Shown: positions 52,752 to 64,000 of the stretch, piece after piece
Layout of the letters: the number at the start of each line of letters is the position of its first letter
Numbering within the stretch: position 1 is the first letter of the stretch
Assembly (NCBI RefSeq): GCF_051014445.1
Contig: NW_027488370.1
Span: 13,206,001-13,270,000, forward strand
Length of the DNA stretch: 64,000 bases
Source: Colletes latitarsis
Taxonomy: Eukaryota > Arthropoda > Insecta > Hymenoptera > Colletidae
Direction: 5' to 3'
Made by a program: the position numbers and the translations under genes
The notes under the pieces: generated by a model
Database searches by the model: none
What the model saw: only the letters and a program-made list of their open reading frames with translations
Told to the model about the DNA's origin: nothing

Positions 52752-54845
52752 AGTAACATGCGAAAGTATGAGCCTGATGAGGGCAAATCCTAGACCTAAC
52801 CCAGACCTAACATGCGTTATCCTCTAAAATATTTATCAAGACCAGGTTTAATTGAATGTTTCAGTGTGGTACCACATTACTACGTGATCCAAACCTGATA
52901 AAACCCAGGATCTGTTCAACAAGTATGTGGAGAATGCAAAAGTATGTGTCTGATGAGGGCAAATCCCAGGCCTAACCTAGACATAACATGCGTTGTCCTC
53001 TAAAATATTGATCGAAACCAGGTTTAATGGACTGTTTCAGTGTGGTACCACAATACTACGGGATCCAAACCAGAAAAAGCCCAGAATCTGGCCACCAAGT
53101 ATGAGAAATATGCGAAAGTACGAGCCTGATCAGGGCAAATCCCAGACCTAACTTGCGTTGTCCTCTAAAATATTGATCGAAACCAGGTTTAATCGACTGT
53201 TTCAGTGTGGTACCACATTACTATGTGATCCAAACCAGAAAAATACCAAGGATCTGTTCAACAAGTATGTGAAGAACGCGGAAATATCACCCTGATGAGG
53301 GCAAATCCCGGGCCTAACCTAGACCTAACATGAGCTATCCTCAAAAATATTTATCAAGACCAGGTTTAATTGAATGTTTCAGTGTGGTTCCACATTACTA
53401 CGTGATCCAAACCAGAAAAAACCCAGGATCCGTTCAACAAGTATGTGACGAATGCGAAAGTATGTGTCTGGTGAGGGCAAATCCCAGGCCTAACCTAGAC
53501 ATAGCATGCGTTGTCCTCTAAAATATTGATCGAAACCAGGTTTAATGGACCGTTTCAGTGTGGTACCACAATACTACGGGATCCAAACCAGAAAAAGCCC
53601 AGAATCTGGCCACCAAGTATGAGAAATATGCGAAAGTATGAGCCTGATCAGGGCAAATCCCAGACTTAACTTGCGTTGTCCTCTAAAATATTGATCGAAA
53701 CCAGGTTTAATCGACTGTTTCAGTGTGGTACTACATTACTACCTGATCCAAACCAGATAAATTCCCAGGATCTGTTCAACAAGTATGTGAAGAACGCGAA
53801 AATATGACCCTGATGAGGGCAAATCCCAGACCTATTCCAGACCTAACTTGCGTTGTCCTCTAAAATATTGATGGAAATCAGGTTTAATTGACTGTTTCAG
53901 TGTGGTACCACATTACTTCGTGATGCAATCCAGAAAAAGCCCTGGATCTAGCCATCAAGTATGAGTAATATGCGAAAGTATGAGCCTGATCAGGGCAAAT
54001 CCTAGACCTAACCCAGACCTAACATGCGTTATCCTCTAAAATATTTATCAAGACCAGGTTTAGTTGAATGCTTCAGTGTGGTACCACATTACTACGTGAT
54101 CCAAACTAGAAAATGTCCAGAATCTGGCCATCAAGTATGAGAAATATGCGAAAGTACGAGCCGGATGAGAGCAAATCCCAGACCTAACCATGACCTAACA
54201 TGCGTTATTCTCTAAAATATTGATCGAAACCAGGTTTAATGGACTGTTTCAGTGTGCTACCACATTACTACGTGATCCAAACCAGAAAAATACCCAGGAT
54301 CTGTTCAACAAGTATGTGAAGAACGCGGAAATATGACCCTGATGAGGGAAAACCCCGGGCCTAACCTAGACCTAACATGAGTTATCCTCAAAAATATTGA
54401 CCGAAACCAGGTTTAATCGACTATTTCAGTGTGGTACCACATTACTACGTGATCCAAACCAGAAAAATACCCAGGATCTGCTCAACAAGTATGTGGAGAA
54501 TGCGAAAGTATGTGTCTGATGAGGGCAAATCCCAGGCCTAACCTAGATCTAACATGCGTTATCCTCAAAAATATTGATCGAAACCAGGTTTAATGGACTG
54601 TTTCAGTGTGCTACCACATTACTACGTGATCCAAATCAGATAAAACCCAGGATCCGTTCAACAAGTATGTGAAGAACGCGAAAGTATGTGTCTGATGAGG
54701 GCAAATCCTAGGCCTAACCTAGACAGAACATGCGTTATCCTCAAAAATATTGATCGAAACCAGGTTTAATGGACTGTTTCAGTGTGGTACCACATTACTA
54801 CGTGATCCAATCCAGAAAAAGCCCTGGATCCAGCCATCAAGTATG
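52752..54845 (+). repeat. HOR unit A5 (12 monomers, 2094 bp)
   Basis: Follows A4 directly with no C unit between. It carries GCGAAAGTATGAGCC, shared with A2 and A6. Private changes are CCCAGACTTAACTTGCG near 53661 and CCTGATAAAACCCAGG near 52894. Confidence 0.94.
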
Positions 54846-56640
54846 AGTAACATGCGAAAGTATGAGCCTGATGAGGGCAAATCCTAGACCTAACCCAGAC
54901 CTAACATGCGTTATCCTCTAAAATATTTATCAAGACCAGGTTTAATTGAATGTTTCAGTGTGGTACCACATTACTACGTGATCCAAACCTGAAAAAACCC
55001 AGGATCTGTTCAACAAGTATGTGGAGCATGCAAAAGTATGTGTCTGATGAGGGCAAATCCCAGGCCTAACCTAGACATAACATGCGTTGTCCTCTAAAAT
55101 ATTGATCGAAACCAGGTTTAATGGACTGTTTCAGTGTGGTACCACAATACTACGGGATCCAAACCAGAAAAAGCCCAGAATCTGGCCACCAAGTATGAGA
55201 AATATGCGAAAGTACGAGCCTGATCAGGGCAAATCCCAGACCTAACTTGCGTTGTCCTCTAAAATATTGATCGAAACCAGGTTTAATCGACTGTTTCAGT
55301 GTGGTACCACATTACTATGTGATCCAAACCAGAAAAATACCAAGGATCTGTTCAACAAGTATGTGAAGAACGCGGAAATATCACCCTGATGAGGGCAAAT
55401 CCCGGGCCTAACCTAGACCTAACATGAGCTATCCTCAAAAATATTTATCAAGACCAGGTTTAATTGAATGTTTCAGTGTGGTTCCACATTACTACGTGAT
55501 CCAAACCAGAAAAAACCCAGGATCCGTTCAACAAGTATGTGACGAATGCGAAAGTATGTGTCTGGTGAGGGCAAATCCCAGGCCTAACCTAGACATAGCA
55601 TGCGTTGTCCTCTAAAATATTGATCGAAACCAGGTTTAATGGACCGTTTCAGTGTGGTACCACAATACTACGGGATCCAAACCAGAAAAAGCCCAGAATC
55701 TGGCCACCAAGTATGAGAAATATGCGAAAGTATGAGCCTGATCAGGGCAAATCCCAGACCTAACTTGCGTTGTCCTCTAAAATATTGATCGAAACCAGGT
55801 TTAATCGACTGTTTCAGTGTGGTACTACATTACTACCTGATCCAAACCTGATAAATTCCCAGGATCTGTTCAACAAGTATGTGAAGAACGCGAAAATATG
55901 ACCCTGATGAGGGCAAATCCCAGACCTATTCCAGACCTAACTTGCGTTGTCCTCTAAAATATTGATGGAAATCAGGTTTAATTGACTGTTTCAGTGTGGT
56001 ACCACATTACTTCGTGATGCAATCCAGAAAAAGCCCTGGATCTAGCCATCAAGTATGAGTAATATGCGAAAGTATGAGCCTGATCAGGGCAAATCCTAGA
56101 CCTAACCCAGACCTAACATGCGTTATCCTCTAAAATATTTATCAAGACCAGGTTTAGTTGAATGCTTCAGTGTGGTACCACATTACTACGTGATCCAAAC
56201 TAGAAAATGTCCAGAATCTGGCCATCAAGTATGAGAAATATGCGAAAGTACGAGCCGTATGAGAGCAAATCCCAGACCTAAGCATGACCTAACATGCGTT
56301 ATTCTCTAAAATATTGATCGAAACCAGGTTTAATGGACTGTTTCAGTGTGCTACCACATTACTACGTGATCCAAACCAGAAAAATACCCAGGATCTGTTC
56401 AACAAGTATGTGAAGAACGCGGAAATATGACCCTGATGAGGGAAAACCCCGGGCCTAACCTAGACCTAACATGAGTTATCCTCAAAAATATTGACCGAAA
56501 CCAGGTTTAATCGACTATTTCAGTGTGGTACCACATTACTACGTGATCCAAACCAGAAAAATACCCAGGATCTGCTCAACAAGTATGTGGAGAATGCGAA
56601 AGTATGTGTCTGATGAGGGCAAATCCCAGGCCTAACCTAG
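54846..56640 (+). repeat. HOR unit A6, partial (about 10 monomers, 1795 bp)
   Basis: Last A unit of the core. It follows A5 at offset 2094 until 56640, where A reads CTAGATCTAACATGCG and this copy switches to CTAGACATAACATGCG and GTTATCCTGTAAAATATTG. It has more private changes than the inner units (GGAGCATGC, CAAACCTGATAAATTC, GAGCCGTATGAG, CCTAAGCATGACC), as expected at the edge of a homogenised block. Confidence 0.92.
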
Positions 56641-58447
56641 ACATAACATGCGTTATCCTGTAAAATATTGATCGAAACCAGGTTTAATCGACTGTTTCAG
56701 TGTGGTACCACATTACTACGTGATCCAAACCAGAAAAAACCCAGGATCCGTTCAACAAGTATGTGAAGAATGCGAAAGTATGTGTCTGATGAGGGCAAAT
56801 CCCAGGCCTAACCTAGACAGAACATGCGTTATCCTCTAAAATATTGATCGAAACCAGGTTTAATGGACTGTTTCAGTGTGGCACCACATTACTACGTGAT
56901 CCAATCCAGAAAAAGCCCTGGATCTAGCCATCAAGTATGAGTAATATGCGAAAGTATGAGCCAGATGAGGGCAAATCCTAGACCTAACCCAGACCTAACA
57001 TGCGTTATCCTCTAAAATATTTATCAAGACCAGGTTTAGTTGAATGCTTCAGTGTGGTACCACATTACTACGTGATCCAAACTAGAAAATGTCCAGAATC
57101 TGGCCATCAAGTATGAGAAATATGCGAAAGTACGAGCCGGATGAGAGCAAATCCCAGACCTAACCATGACCTAACATGCGTTATTCTCTAAAATATTGAT
57201 CGAAACCAGGTTTAATGGACTGTTTCAGTGTGCTACCACATTACTACGTGATCCAAACCAGAAAAAACCCGGAATCCGTGCAACAAGTATGTGAAGAATG
57301 CGAAAGTATGTGTCTGATGAGGGCAAATCCCAGGCCTAACCTTGACAGAACATGCGTTATCCTCTAAAATATTGATCGTAACCAGGTTTAATGGACTGTT
57401 TCAGTGTGCTACCACATTACTACGTGATCCAAACCAGAAAAATACCCAGGATCTGTTCAACAAGTATGTGGAGAATGCGAAAGTATGTGTCTGATGAGGG
57501 CAAATCCCAGGCCTAACCTAGTCATAACATGCGTTATCCTGTAAAATATTGATCGAAACCAAGTTTAATGGACTGTTTCAGTGTGCTACCACATTACTAT
57601 GTGATCCAAACCAGAAAAAAACCCAGGATCTGTACAACAAGTATGTGAAGAATGCGAAAGTATGAGCCTGACGTGGGCAAATCCCGGACCTATCCCAGAC
57701 ATAACTTGCGTTATCCTCTAAAATATTGGTCGAAACAAGGTTTCATCGACTATTTCAGTGTGGTACCACATTACTAAGTGATCCAAACCAGAAAAATACC
57801 CAGGATCTGTTCAACAAGTATGTGAAGAACGCGGAAATATGACCTTGATGAGGGAAAACCCCGGGCCTAACCTAGACCTAACATGAGTTATCCTCAAAAA
57901 TATTGACCGAAACCAGGTTTAATCGACTATTTCAGTGTGGTACCACATTACTACGTGATCCAAACCAGAAAAATACCCAGGATCTGCTCAACAAGTATGT
58001 GGAGAATGCGAAAGTATGTGTCTGATGAGGGCAAATCCCAGGCCTAACCTAGACATAACATGCGTTATCCTGTAAAATATTGATCGAAACCAGGTTTAAT
58101 CGACTGTTTCAGTGTGGTACCACATTACTACGTGAACCAAACCAGAAAAAACACCAGGATCCGTTCAACAAGTATGTGAAGAATGCGAAAGTATGTGTCT
58201 GATGAGGGCAAATCCCAGGCCTAACCTAGACAGAACATGCGTTATCCTCTAAAATATTGATCGAAACCAGGTTTAATGGACTGTTTCAGTGTGGTACCAC
58301 ATTACTACGTGATCCAATCCAGAAAAAGCCCTGGATCTAGCCATCAAGTATGAGTAATATGCGAAAGTATGAGCCAGATGAGGGCAAATCCTTGACCTAA
58401 CCCAGACCTAACATGCGTTATCCTCTAAAATATTTATCAAGACCAGG
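56360..58447 (+). repeat. 8-monomer duplication, ~56360-57035 and ~57770-58447 (offset 1412 bp)
   Basis: Both stretches run from GAACGCGGAAATATGACC and GAAAACCCCGGGCC through GTTATCCTGTAAAATATTG to CCTCTAAAATATTTATCAAG. The first stretch overlaps the end of A6, so this event copied the edge of the core into the flank, or the reverse. Confidence 0.82.
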
Positions 58448-59760
58448 TTTAATTGAATGTTTCAGTGTGGTACCACATTACTACGTGATCGAAACCTGAA
58501 AAAACCCAGGACCTGTTCAACAAGTATGTGGAGAATGCGAAAGTATGTGTCTGATGAGGGCAAATCCCAGGACTAACCTAGACATAACATGCATTATCCT
58601 CTAAAATATTGATCGAAACCAGGTTAAATGGACTGTTTCAGTGTGGTACTACATTACTACGTGATCCAAACAGGAAAAAACCCAGGATCTGTTCAACAAG
58701 TATGTGAAACATGCGAAACTATGAGCCTGATGAGGGCAAATCCCAGACCTATCCCAGACCTAACATGCGTTATCCTCTAAAACATTTATCAAGACCAGGT
58801 TTAATTGAGTGTTTCAGTGTGGTACCACATTACTACGTGATCCAAACCACAAAAAACCCAGGATCCATTCAACAAGTATGTGACGAATGCGAAAGTATGT
58901 GTCTGATGAGGGCAAATCCCAGGCCTAACCTAGACCTAACATGCGTTATCCTCAAAAATATTGATCGAAACCAGGTTTAATGGACTGTTTCAGTGTGCTA
59001 CCACATTACTACGTGATCCAAATCAGATAAAACCCAGGATCCTTTCAACAAGTATGTGAAGAATGCGAAAGAATGTGTCTGATGAGGGCAAATCCCTGGC
59101 CTAACCTAGACAGAACATGCGTTATCCTCTAAAATATTGATCGAAACCAGGTTTAATTGAATGTTTCAGTGTGGTACCACATTACTACGTGATCCAAACC
59201 TGAAAAAACCCAGGACCTGTTCAAGAAGTATGTGGAGAATGCGAAAGTATGTGTCTGATGAGGGCAAATCCCAGGACTAACCTAGACATAACATGCATTA
59301 TCCTCTAAAATATTGATCGAAACCTGGTTACATGCACTGTTTCAGTGTGGTACTACATTACTACGTGATCCAAACAGGAAAAAACCCAGGATCTGTTCAA
59401 CAAGTATGTGAAAAACGCGAAACTATGAGCCTGATGAGGGCAAATCCCAGACCTATCCCAGACCTAACATGCGTTATCCTCTAAAACATTTATCAAGACC
59501 AGGTTTAATTGAGTGTTTCAGTGTGGTACCACATTACTACGTGATCCAAACCACAAAAAACCCAGGATCCATTCAACAAGTATGTGACGAATGCGAAAGT
59601 ATGTGTCTGATGAGGGCAAATCCCAGGCCTAACCTAGATCTAACATGCGTTATCCTCAAAAATATTGATCGAAACCAGGTTTAATGGACTGTTTCAGTGT
59701 GGTACCACATTACTACGTGATCCAATCCAGAAAAAGCCCTGGATCTATCCATCAAGTATG
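58290..59760 (+). repeat. C-like monomers in the right flank
   Basis: Monomers corresponding to the second half of C, in the same order (G with GTAATATGCG, then V monomers with CAGGACCTGTTCAAC, CCAGGTTAAATGGACTG and CAGGATCCATTCAAC). A 4-monomer sub-duplication is present: the ATGCG at 58764 and at 59469 are 705 bp apart. They are diverged from the core copies. Confidence 0.8.
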
Positions 59761-60560
59761 AGTAACATGCGAAAGTATGAGCCTGATGAGGGCAAATCCT
59801 AGACCTAACCCAGACCTAACATGCGTTATCCTCTAAAATATTTATCAAGACCAGGTTTAATTGAATGTTTCAGTGTGGTACCACATTACTACGTGATCCA
59901 AACCTGAGAAAACCCAGGATCTGTTCAACAAGTATGGGGAGAATGCAAAAGTATGTGTCTGATGAGGGCAAATCCCAGGCCTAACCTAGACATAACATGC
60001 GTTGTCCTCTAAAATATTGATCGAAACCAGGTTTAATGGACTGTTTCAGTGTGGTACCACAATACTACGGGATCCAAACCAGAAAAAGCCCAGAATCTGG
60101 CCACCAAGTATGAGAAATATGCGAAAGTACGAGCCTGATCAGGGCAAATCCCAGACCTATCCCAGACCTAACTTGCGTTGTCCTCTAAAATATTGATCGA
60201 AACCAGGTTTAATCGACTGTTTCAGTGTGGTACCACATTACTATGTGATCCAAACCAGAAAAATACCAAGGATCTGTTCAACAAGTATGTGACGAATGCG
60301 AAAGTATGTGTCTGGTGAGGGCAAATCCCAGGCCTAACCTAGACATAACATGCGTTGTCCTCTAAAATATTGATCGAAACCAGGTTTAATGGACTGTTTC
60401 AGTGTGGTACCACAATACTACGGGATCCAAACCAGAAAAAGCCCAGAATCTGGCCACCAAGTATGAGAAATATGCGAAAGTACGAGCCTGATCAGGGCAA
60501 ATCCCAGACCTAACTTGCGTTGTCCTCTAAAATATTGATCGAAACCAGGTTTAATCGACT
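59761..60560 (+). repeat. A-like monomers in the right flank
   Basis: Starts with AGTAACATGCGAAAGTATG exactly as A does, and follows A for about three monomers. One 11-bp piece that A has lost is still present (60121-60176). The copy then jumps from monomer 4 to the tail of monomer 5 (GACGAATGCG, GTCTGGTGAGGGC), so one monomer length is missing relative to A. Confidence 0.8.
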
Positions 60561-63500
60561 GTTTCAGTGTGGTACCACATTACTACGTGATCCAAACCAC
60601 AAAAAACCCAGGATCCGTTCAACAAGTATGTGACGAATGCGAAAGTATGTGTCTGATGAGGGCAAATCCCAGGCCTAACCTAGATCTAACATGCGTTACC
60701 CTCAAAAATATTGATCGAAACCAGGTTTAATGGACTGTTTCAGTGTGCTACCACATTACTACGTGATCCAAAGCAGAAAAAACCAAGGATCCGTACAACA
60801 AGTATGTGAAGAATGCGAAAGTATGTGTCTGATGAGGGAAAATCCCAGGCCTAACCTAGACCTAACATGCGTTACCCTCAAAAATATTTATCAAGACCAG
60901 GTTTAATTGAATGTTTCAGTGTGGTTCCACATTACTACGTGATCCAATCCAGAAAAACCCAGGATCTGTTCAACATGTATGTGGAAAATGCGAAAGTATG
61001 TGTCTGATGAGGGCAAATCCCAGGCCTAACCTAGACACAACATGCGTTGTCCTCTAAAATATTGATCGAAACCAGGTTTAATGGACTGTTTCAGTGTGCT
61101 ACCACATTACTACGTGATCCAAACCAGAAAAAACCCAGGATCCGTTCAACAAGTATGAGAAGAATGCGAAAGAATGAGCCTGACGAGGGCAAATCCCGGA
61201 CCTATACCAGACATAACTTGCGTTATCCTCTAAAATATTGGTCGAAATCAGGTTTAATCGACTGTTTCAGTGTGGTACCACATTACTACCTGATCCAAAC
61301 CAGAAAAACACCCAGGATCTGTTCAACAAGTTTGTGAAGAACGCGAAAATATGGCCCTGATGAGGGCAAATCCCAGACCTATCCCAGACCTAACTTGCGT
61401 TGTCCTCTAAAATACTGATCGAAACCTGGTTTAATGGACTGTTTCAGTGTGGTACCACAATACTACGGGATCCAAACCAGAAAAAGCACAGAATCTGGCC
61501 ACCAAGTATGAGAAATATGCGAAAGTACGAGCCTGATCAGGGCAAATCCCAGACCTATCCCAGACCTAACTTGCGCTGTAATCTATAATATTGATCGAAA
61601 CCAGGTTTAATCGACTGTTTCAGTGTGGTACCACATTACTATGTGATCCAAACCAGAGAAAAAGACAGGATCTGTACAACAAGTATGTGAAGAATGCGAA
61701 AGTATGTGTCTGATGAGGGCAAATCCCGGGCCAAACCTAGACCTAACATGAGTTATCCTCAAAAATATTGACCGAAACCAGGTTTAATCGACTGTTTCAG
61801 TGTGGTACCACATTACTACCTGATCCAAACCAGAAAAATACCCAGGATCTGTTCAACAAGTATGTGAAGTACGCGAAAATATGACCCTGATGAGGGCAAA
61901 TCCCAGACCTATACCAGACCTAACTTGCGTTGTCCTCTAAAATACTGATGGAAACCAGGTTTAATGGACTGTTTCAGTGTGGTACCACATTACTACGTGA
62001 TCCAATCCAGAAAAAAACCCAGGATCTGTACAACAAGTGTGTGAAGAATGCGAAAGTATGAGCCTGACGAGGGCAAATCCCGGACCTATCCCAGACATAA
62101 CTTGCGTTACCCTCTAAAATATTGATCGAAACCAGGTTTAATCGACTATTTCAGTGTGGTACCACATTACTACGTGATCCAAACCTGAAGAATACCCAGG
62201 ATCTGTTCAACAAGTATGTGAAGAACGCGGAAATATGACCCTGATGAGGGCAAATCCCGGGCCTAACCTAGACCTAACATGAGTTGTCGTCAAAAATACT
62301 GATCGAAACCAGGTTTAATCGACTGTTTCAGTGTGGTACCACATTACTACCTGATCCAAACCAGAAAAATACCCAGGATCTGTTCAACAAGTATGTGAAG
62401 AACGCGAAAATATGACCCTCATGAGGGCAAATCCCAGACCTATACCAGACCTAACTTGCGTTGTCCTCTAAAATATTGATGGAAACCAGGTTTAATGGAC
62501 TGTTTCAGTGTGGTACCACATTACTACGTGATGCAAACCAGAAAAAACCCAGGATCTGTTCAACAAGTATGTGAAGAACGCGAAAATATGAACCTGATGA
62601 GGGGAAATCCCAGACCTAACCTAGACCTAACATGAGTTATTCTCTAAAATGATGATCGAAACCAGGTTTAATGGACTGTTTCAGTGTGCTACCACATTAC
62701 TACGTCATCCAAACCAGAAAAAACCCAGGGTCCGTTCAACAAGTATGTGAAGAATGCGAAAGTATGTGTCTGATGAGGGAAAATCCCAGGCCCAACCTAG
62801 ACCTAACATGCGTTACCCTCAAAAATATTTATCAGTACCAGGTTTAATTGAATGTTTCAGTGTGGTACCACATTTCTACGTGATCCAAACCAGAAAATGC
62901 CAGGGATGTGTTCAACAAGTATGTGAAAAATGCGAAAATATGACCCTGATGAGGGCAAATCTCAGACCTATACCAGACCTAACTTGCGTTTTGCTCTAAA
63001 ATATTGATCGAAACTAGGTTTAATTTACTGTTTCAGAGTGGTACCACATTACTACGTGATCCAATCCAGAAAAAGGCCAGAAACTGGCCACCAAGTACGA
63101 GAAATATGCGAAAGTACGAGCCTGATCAGGGCAAATCCCAGACCTATCCCGGACCTAACTAGCGTTGTCCTCTAAAATATTGATCGAAACCAGGTTTAGT
63201 CGACTGGATCAGTGTGGTACCACATCACTACGTGATCCAAACCAGAAAAATACCCAGGATCCTTTCAACAAGTATGTGAAGAACGCGAAAATATGACCTT
63301 GATGAGGGCAAATCCCAGACCTATCCCAGACCTAACTTGCGCTGTCCTCTAAAAGATTGATGGAAACCAGGTTTAATTGACTGTTTCAGTGTGGTACCAC
63401 ATTACTACGTGATCCAATCCAGAAAAAGCCCTGGATCTAGCCATCAAGTATGAGTAACATGCGAAAGTGTGAGCCTGATAAGGGCAAATCATAGACCTAA

Positions 63501-64000
63501 CCCAGACCTAACATGCGTCATCCTCTAAAATATTTATCAAGACCAGGTTTAATTGAATATTTCAGTGTGGTACCACATTACTACGTGATCCAAACCTGAA
63601 AAAACCCAGGATCTGTTCAACAAGTATGTGGAGAATGCGAGAGGATGTGTCTGATGAGGGCAAATCCCAGACCTATCCCAGACCTAACATGCGTTATCCT
63701 CTAAAATATTTATCAAGACCAGGTTTAATTGATTGTTTCAGTGTGGTCCCACATTACTACGTGATCCAAACCAGAAAAAACCCAGGATCTGTTCAACATG
63801 TATGAGAAATATGCGAAAGAATGAGCCTGATGAGAGCAAATCCCAGACCTAACCTAGACCTAACATGAGTTATCCTCAAAAATATTGAACAAACCAGGTT
63901 TAATCGACTGTTTCAGTGTGGTACCACATTACTATGTGATCCAAACCAGAAAAAACCCGGAATCCGTTCAACAAGCATGTGAAGAATGCGAAAGTATCTG
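60561..64000 (+). repeat. Diverged right-end monomers
   Basis: About 19 monomers with mixed V and G boxes and more private substitutions than the core, for example AGCGCTGTAATC-like tails near 61570, TGATGATCGAAACC near 62650, GACTGGATCAGTGTGG near 63206 and ATATTGAACAAACC near 63885. Longer-range order resembling A or C was not recognised. The array runs off the end of the window without a boundary. No gene is present. Confidence 0.82.

Larger units (their letters stand above)
1..64000 (+). repeat. 176-bp tandem satellite array filling the whole window
   Basis: Every stretch read is a copy of one monomer of about 176 bp, phased here at ATGCGTTATCC. Copies run head to tail on the + strand and I saw no inverted copy, gap or inserted foreign sequence. 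Spacings between matching points are multiples of 176 (for example 777 to 2713 = 1936 = 11 x 176; 33577 to 33753 = 176). About 360 monomers fit. A monomer near nucleosome length with higher-order structure is typical of eukaryotic centromeric or pericentromeric satellites; that location is inferred. I do not recognise the family. It is not human alpha satellite or the Arabidopsis 178-bp repeat as I know them. Confidence 0.97.

Noticed and set aside
777..62999. Some 45 short open frames (60-98 codons) encoding similar peptides beginning MRYPLKY, MSYPQKY or MSSKILIE
   Set aside because: They are the satellite itself read in two different frames. The 176-bp period is not a multiple of 3, so the frame shifts at every monomer; the frames stop where CCTCTAAAA supplies TAA and run on only where that became CTCAAAAA. 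There is no upstream signal, no domain and no sign of protein-level constraint.
1..64000. CRISPR array, because of regularly spaced similar strings
   Set aside because: Both the supposed repeats and spacers are conserved parts of one 176-bp unit, there is no unique spacer, and no cas-like gene is present.
1..64000. Human alpha satellite, Arabidopsis 178-bp repeat or trypanosome 177-bp repeat, from the similar length
   Set aside because: The sequence does not resemble these families as I know them; only the length is similar, which is common among unrelated satellites.
85..64000. Transposon-derived sequence or terminal repeats at duplication ends
   Set aside because: Duplication ends fall inside ordinary monomers in register with the 176-bp period. 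I saw no target-site duplications, terminal inverted repeats, LTRs or poly-A tails.

Overview
The whole 64 kb is one uninterrupted tandem satellite array. From the first base to the last it is head-to-tail copies of a monomer of about 176 bp (roughly 360 copies), all in the same orientation. I find no gene, RNA gene, transposon, CRISPR array or unique sequence. This points to heterochromatin of a eukaryotic chromosome, most likely centromeric or pericentromeric. A nucleosome-sized monomer, multi-monomer higher-order repeats (HORs), a highly homogenised core and more diverged flanks are the known hallmarks of such DNA. I do not recognise the monomer as any satellite I can name, so I do not assign a species or clade.

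The monomer can be phased at its conserved ATGCGTTATCC. It carries in order: an A/T-rich start, an imperfect dyad around AAACCAGGTTT (about monomer bases 28-38), a perfect 12-bp palindrome TGTGGTACCACA (about 54-65), an A-rich tract, a variable box (about 101-127), and a degenerate 11-bp direct repeat at the end (about 154-175). The variable box comes in two main forms: class V (GTTCAACAAGTATGTG...) and class G (GGCCAACAAGTATGAG... or TAGCCATCAAGTATGAG...).

Layout. (1) 1 to ~6.7 kb: diverse monomers with short nested duplications (offsets 352, 1231, 1584, 1760, 1936 and 2463 bp). (2) ~6.7 to 28.9 kb: a mosaic dominated by two near-identical copies of a block of about 9 kb (main offset 9538 bp), each with smaller nested duplications. 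(3) ~28.9 to 35.6 kb: transitional, containing an older relative of the next block. (4) 35,621 to 56,640: a very young HOR core made of two units, A (2094 bp, 12 monomers) and C (2279 bp, 13 monomers), in the order C-A-A'-A-C-A-C-A-A-A(partial). (5) 56.6 to 64 kb: diverged flank that again contains C-like then A-like monomers.

Nothing here works through encoded proteins. The many short open frames of 60-98 codons are repeat artefacts: the same satellite read in different frames. The biology is in the DNA: how the array grows by unequal exchange and conversion, and whether the palindrome and the V/G box bind proteins. Copy boundaries were found by eye and most are accurate to about 20 bp. No percentage identities were computed.
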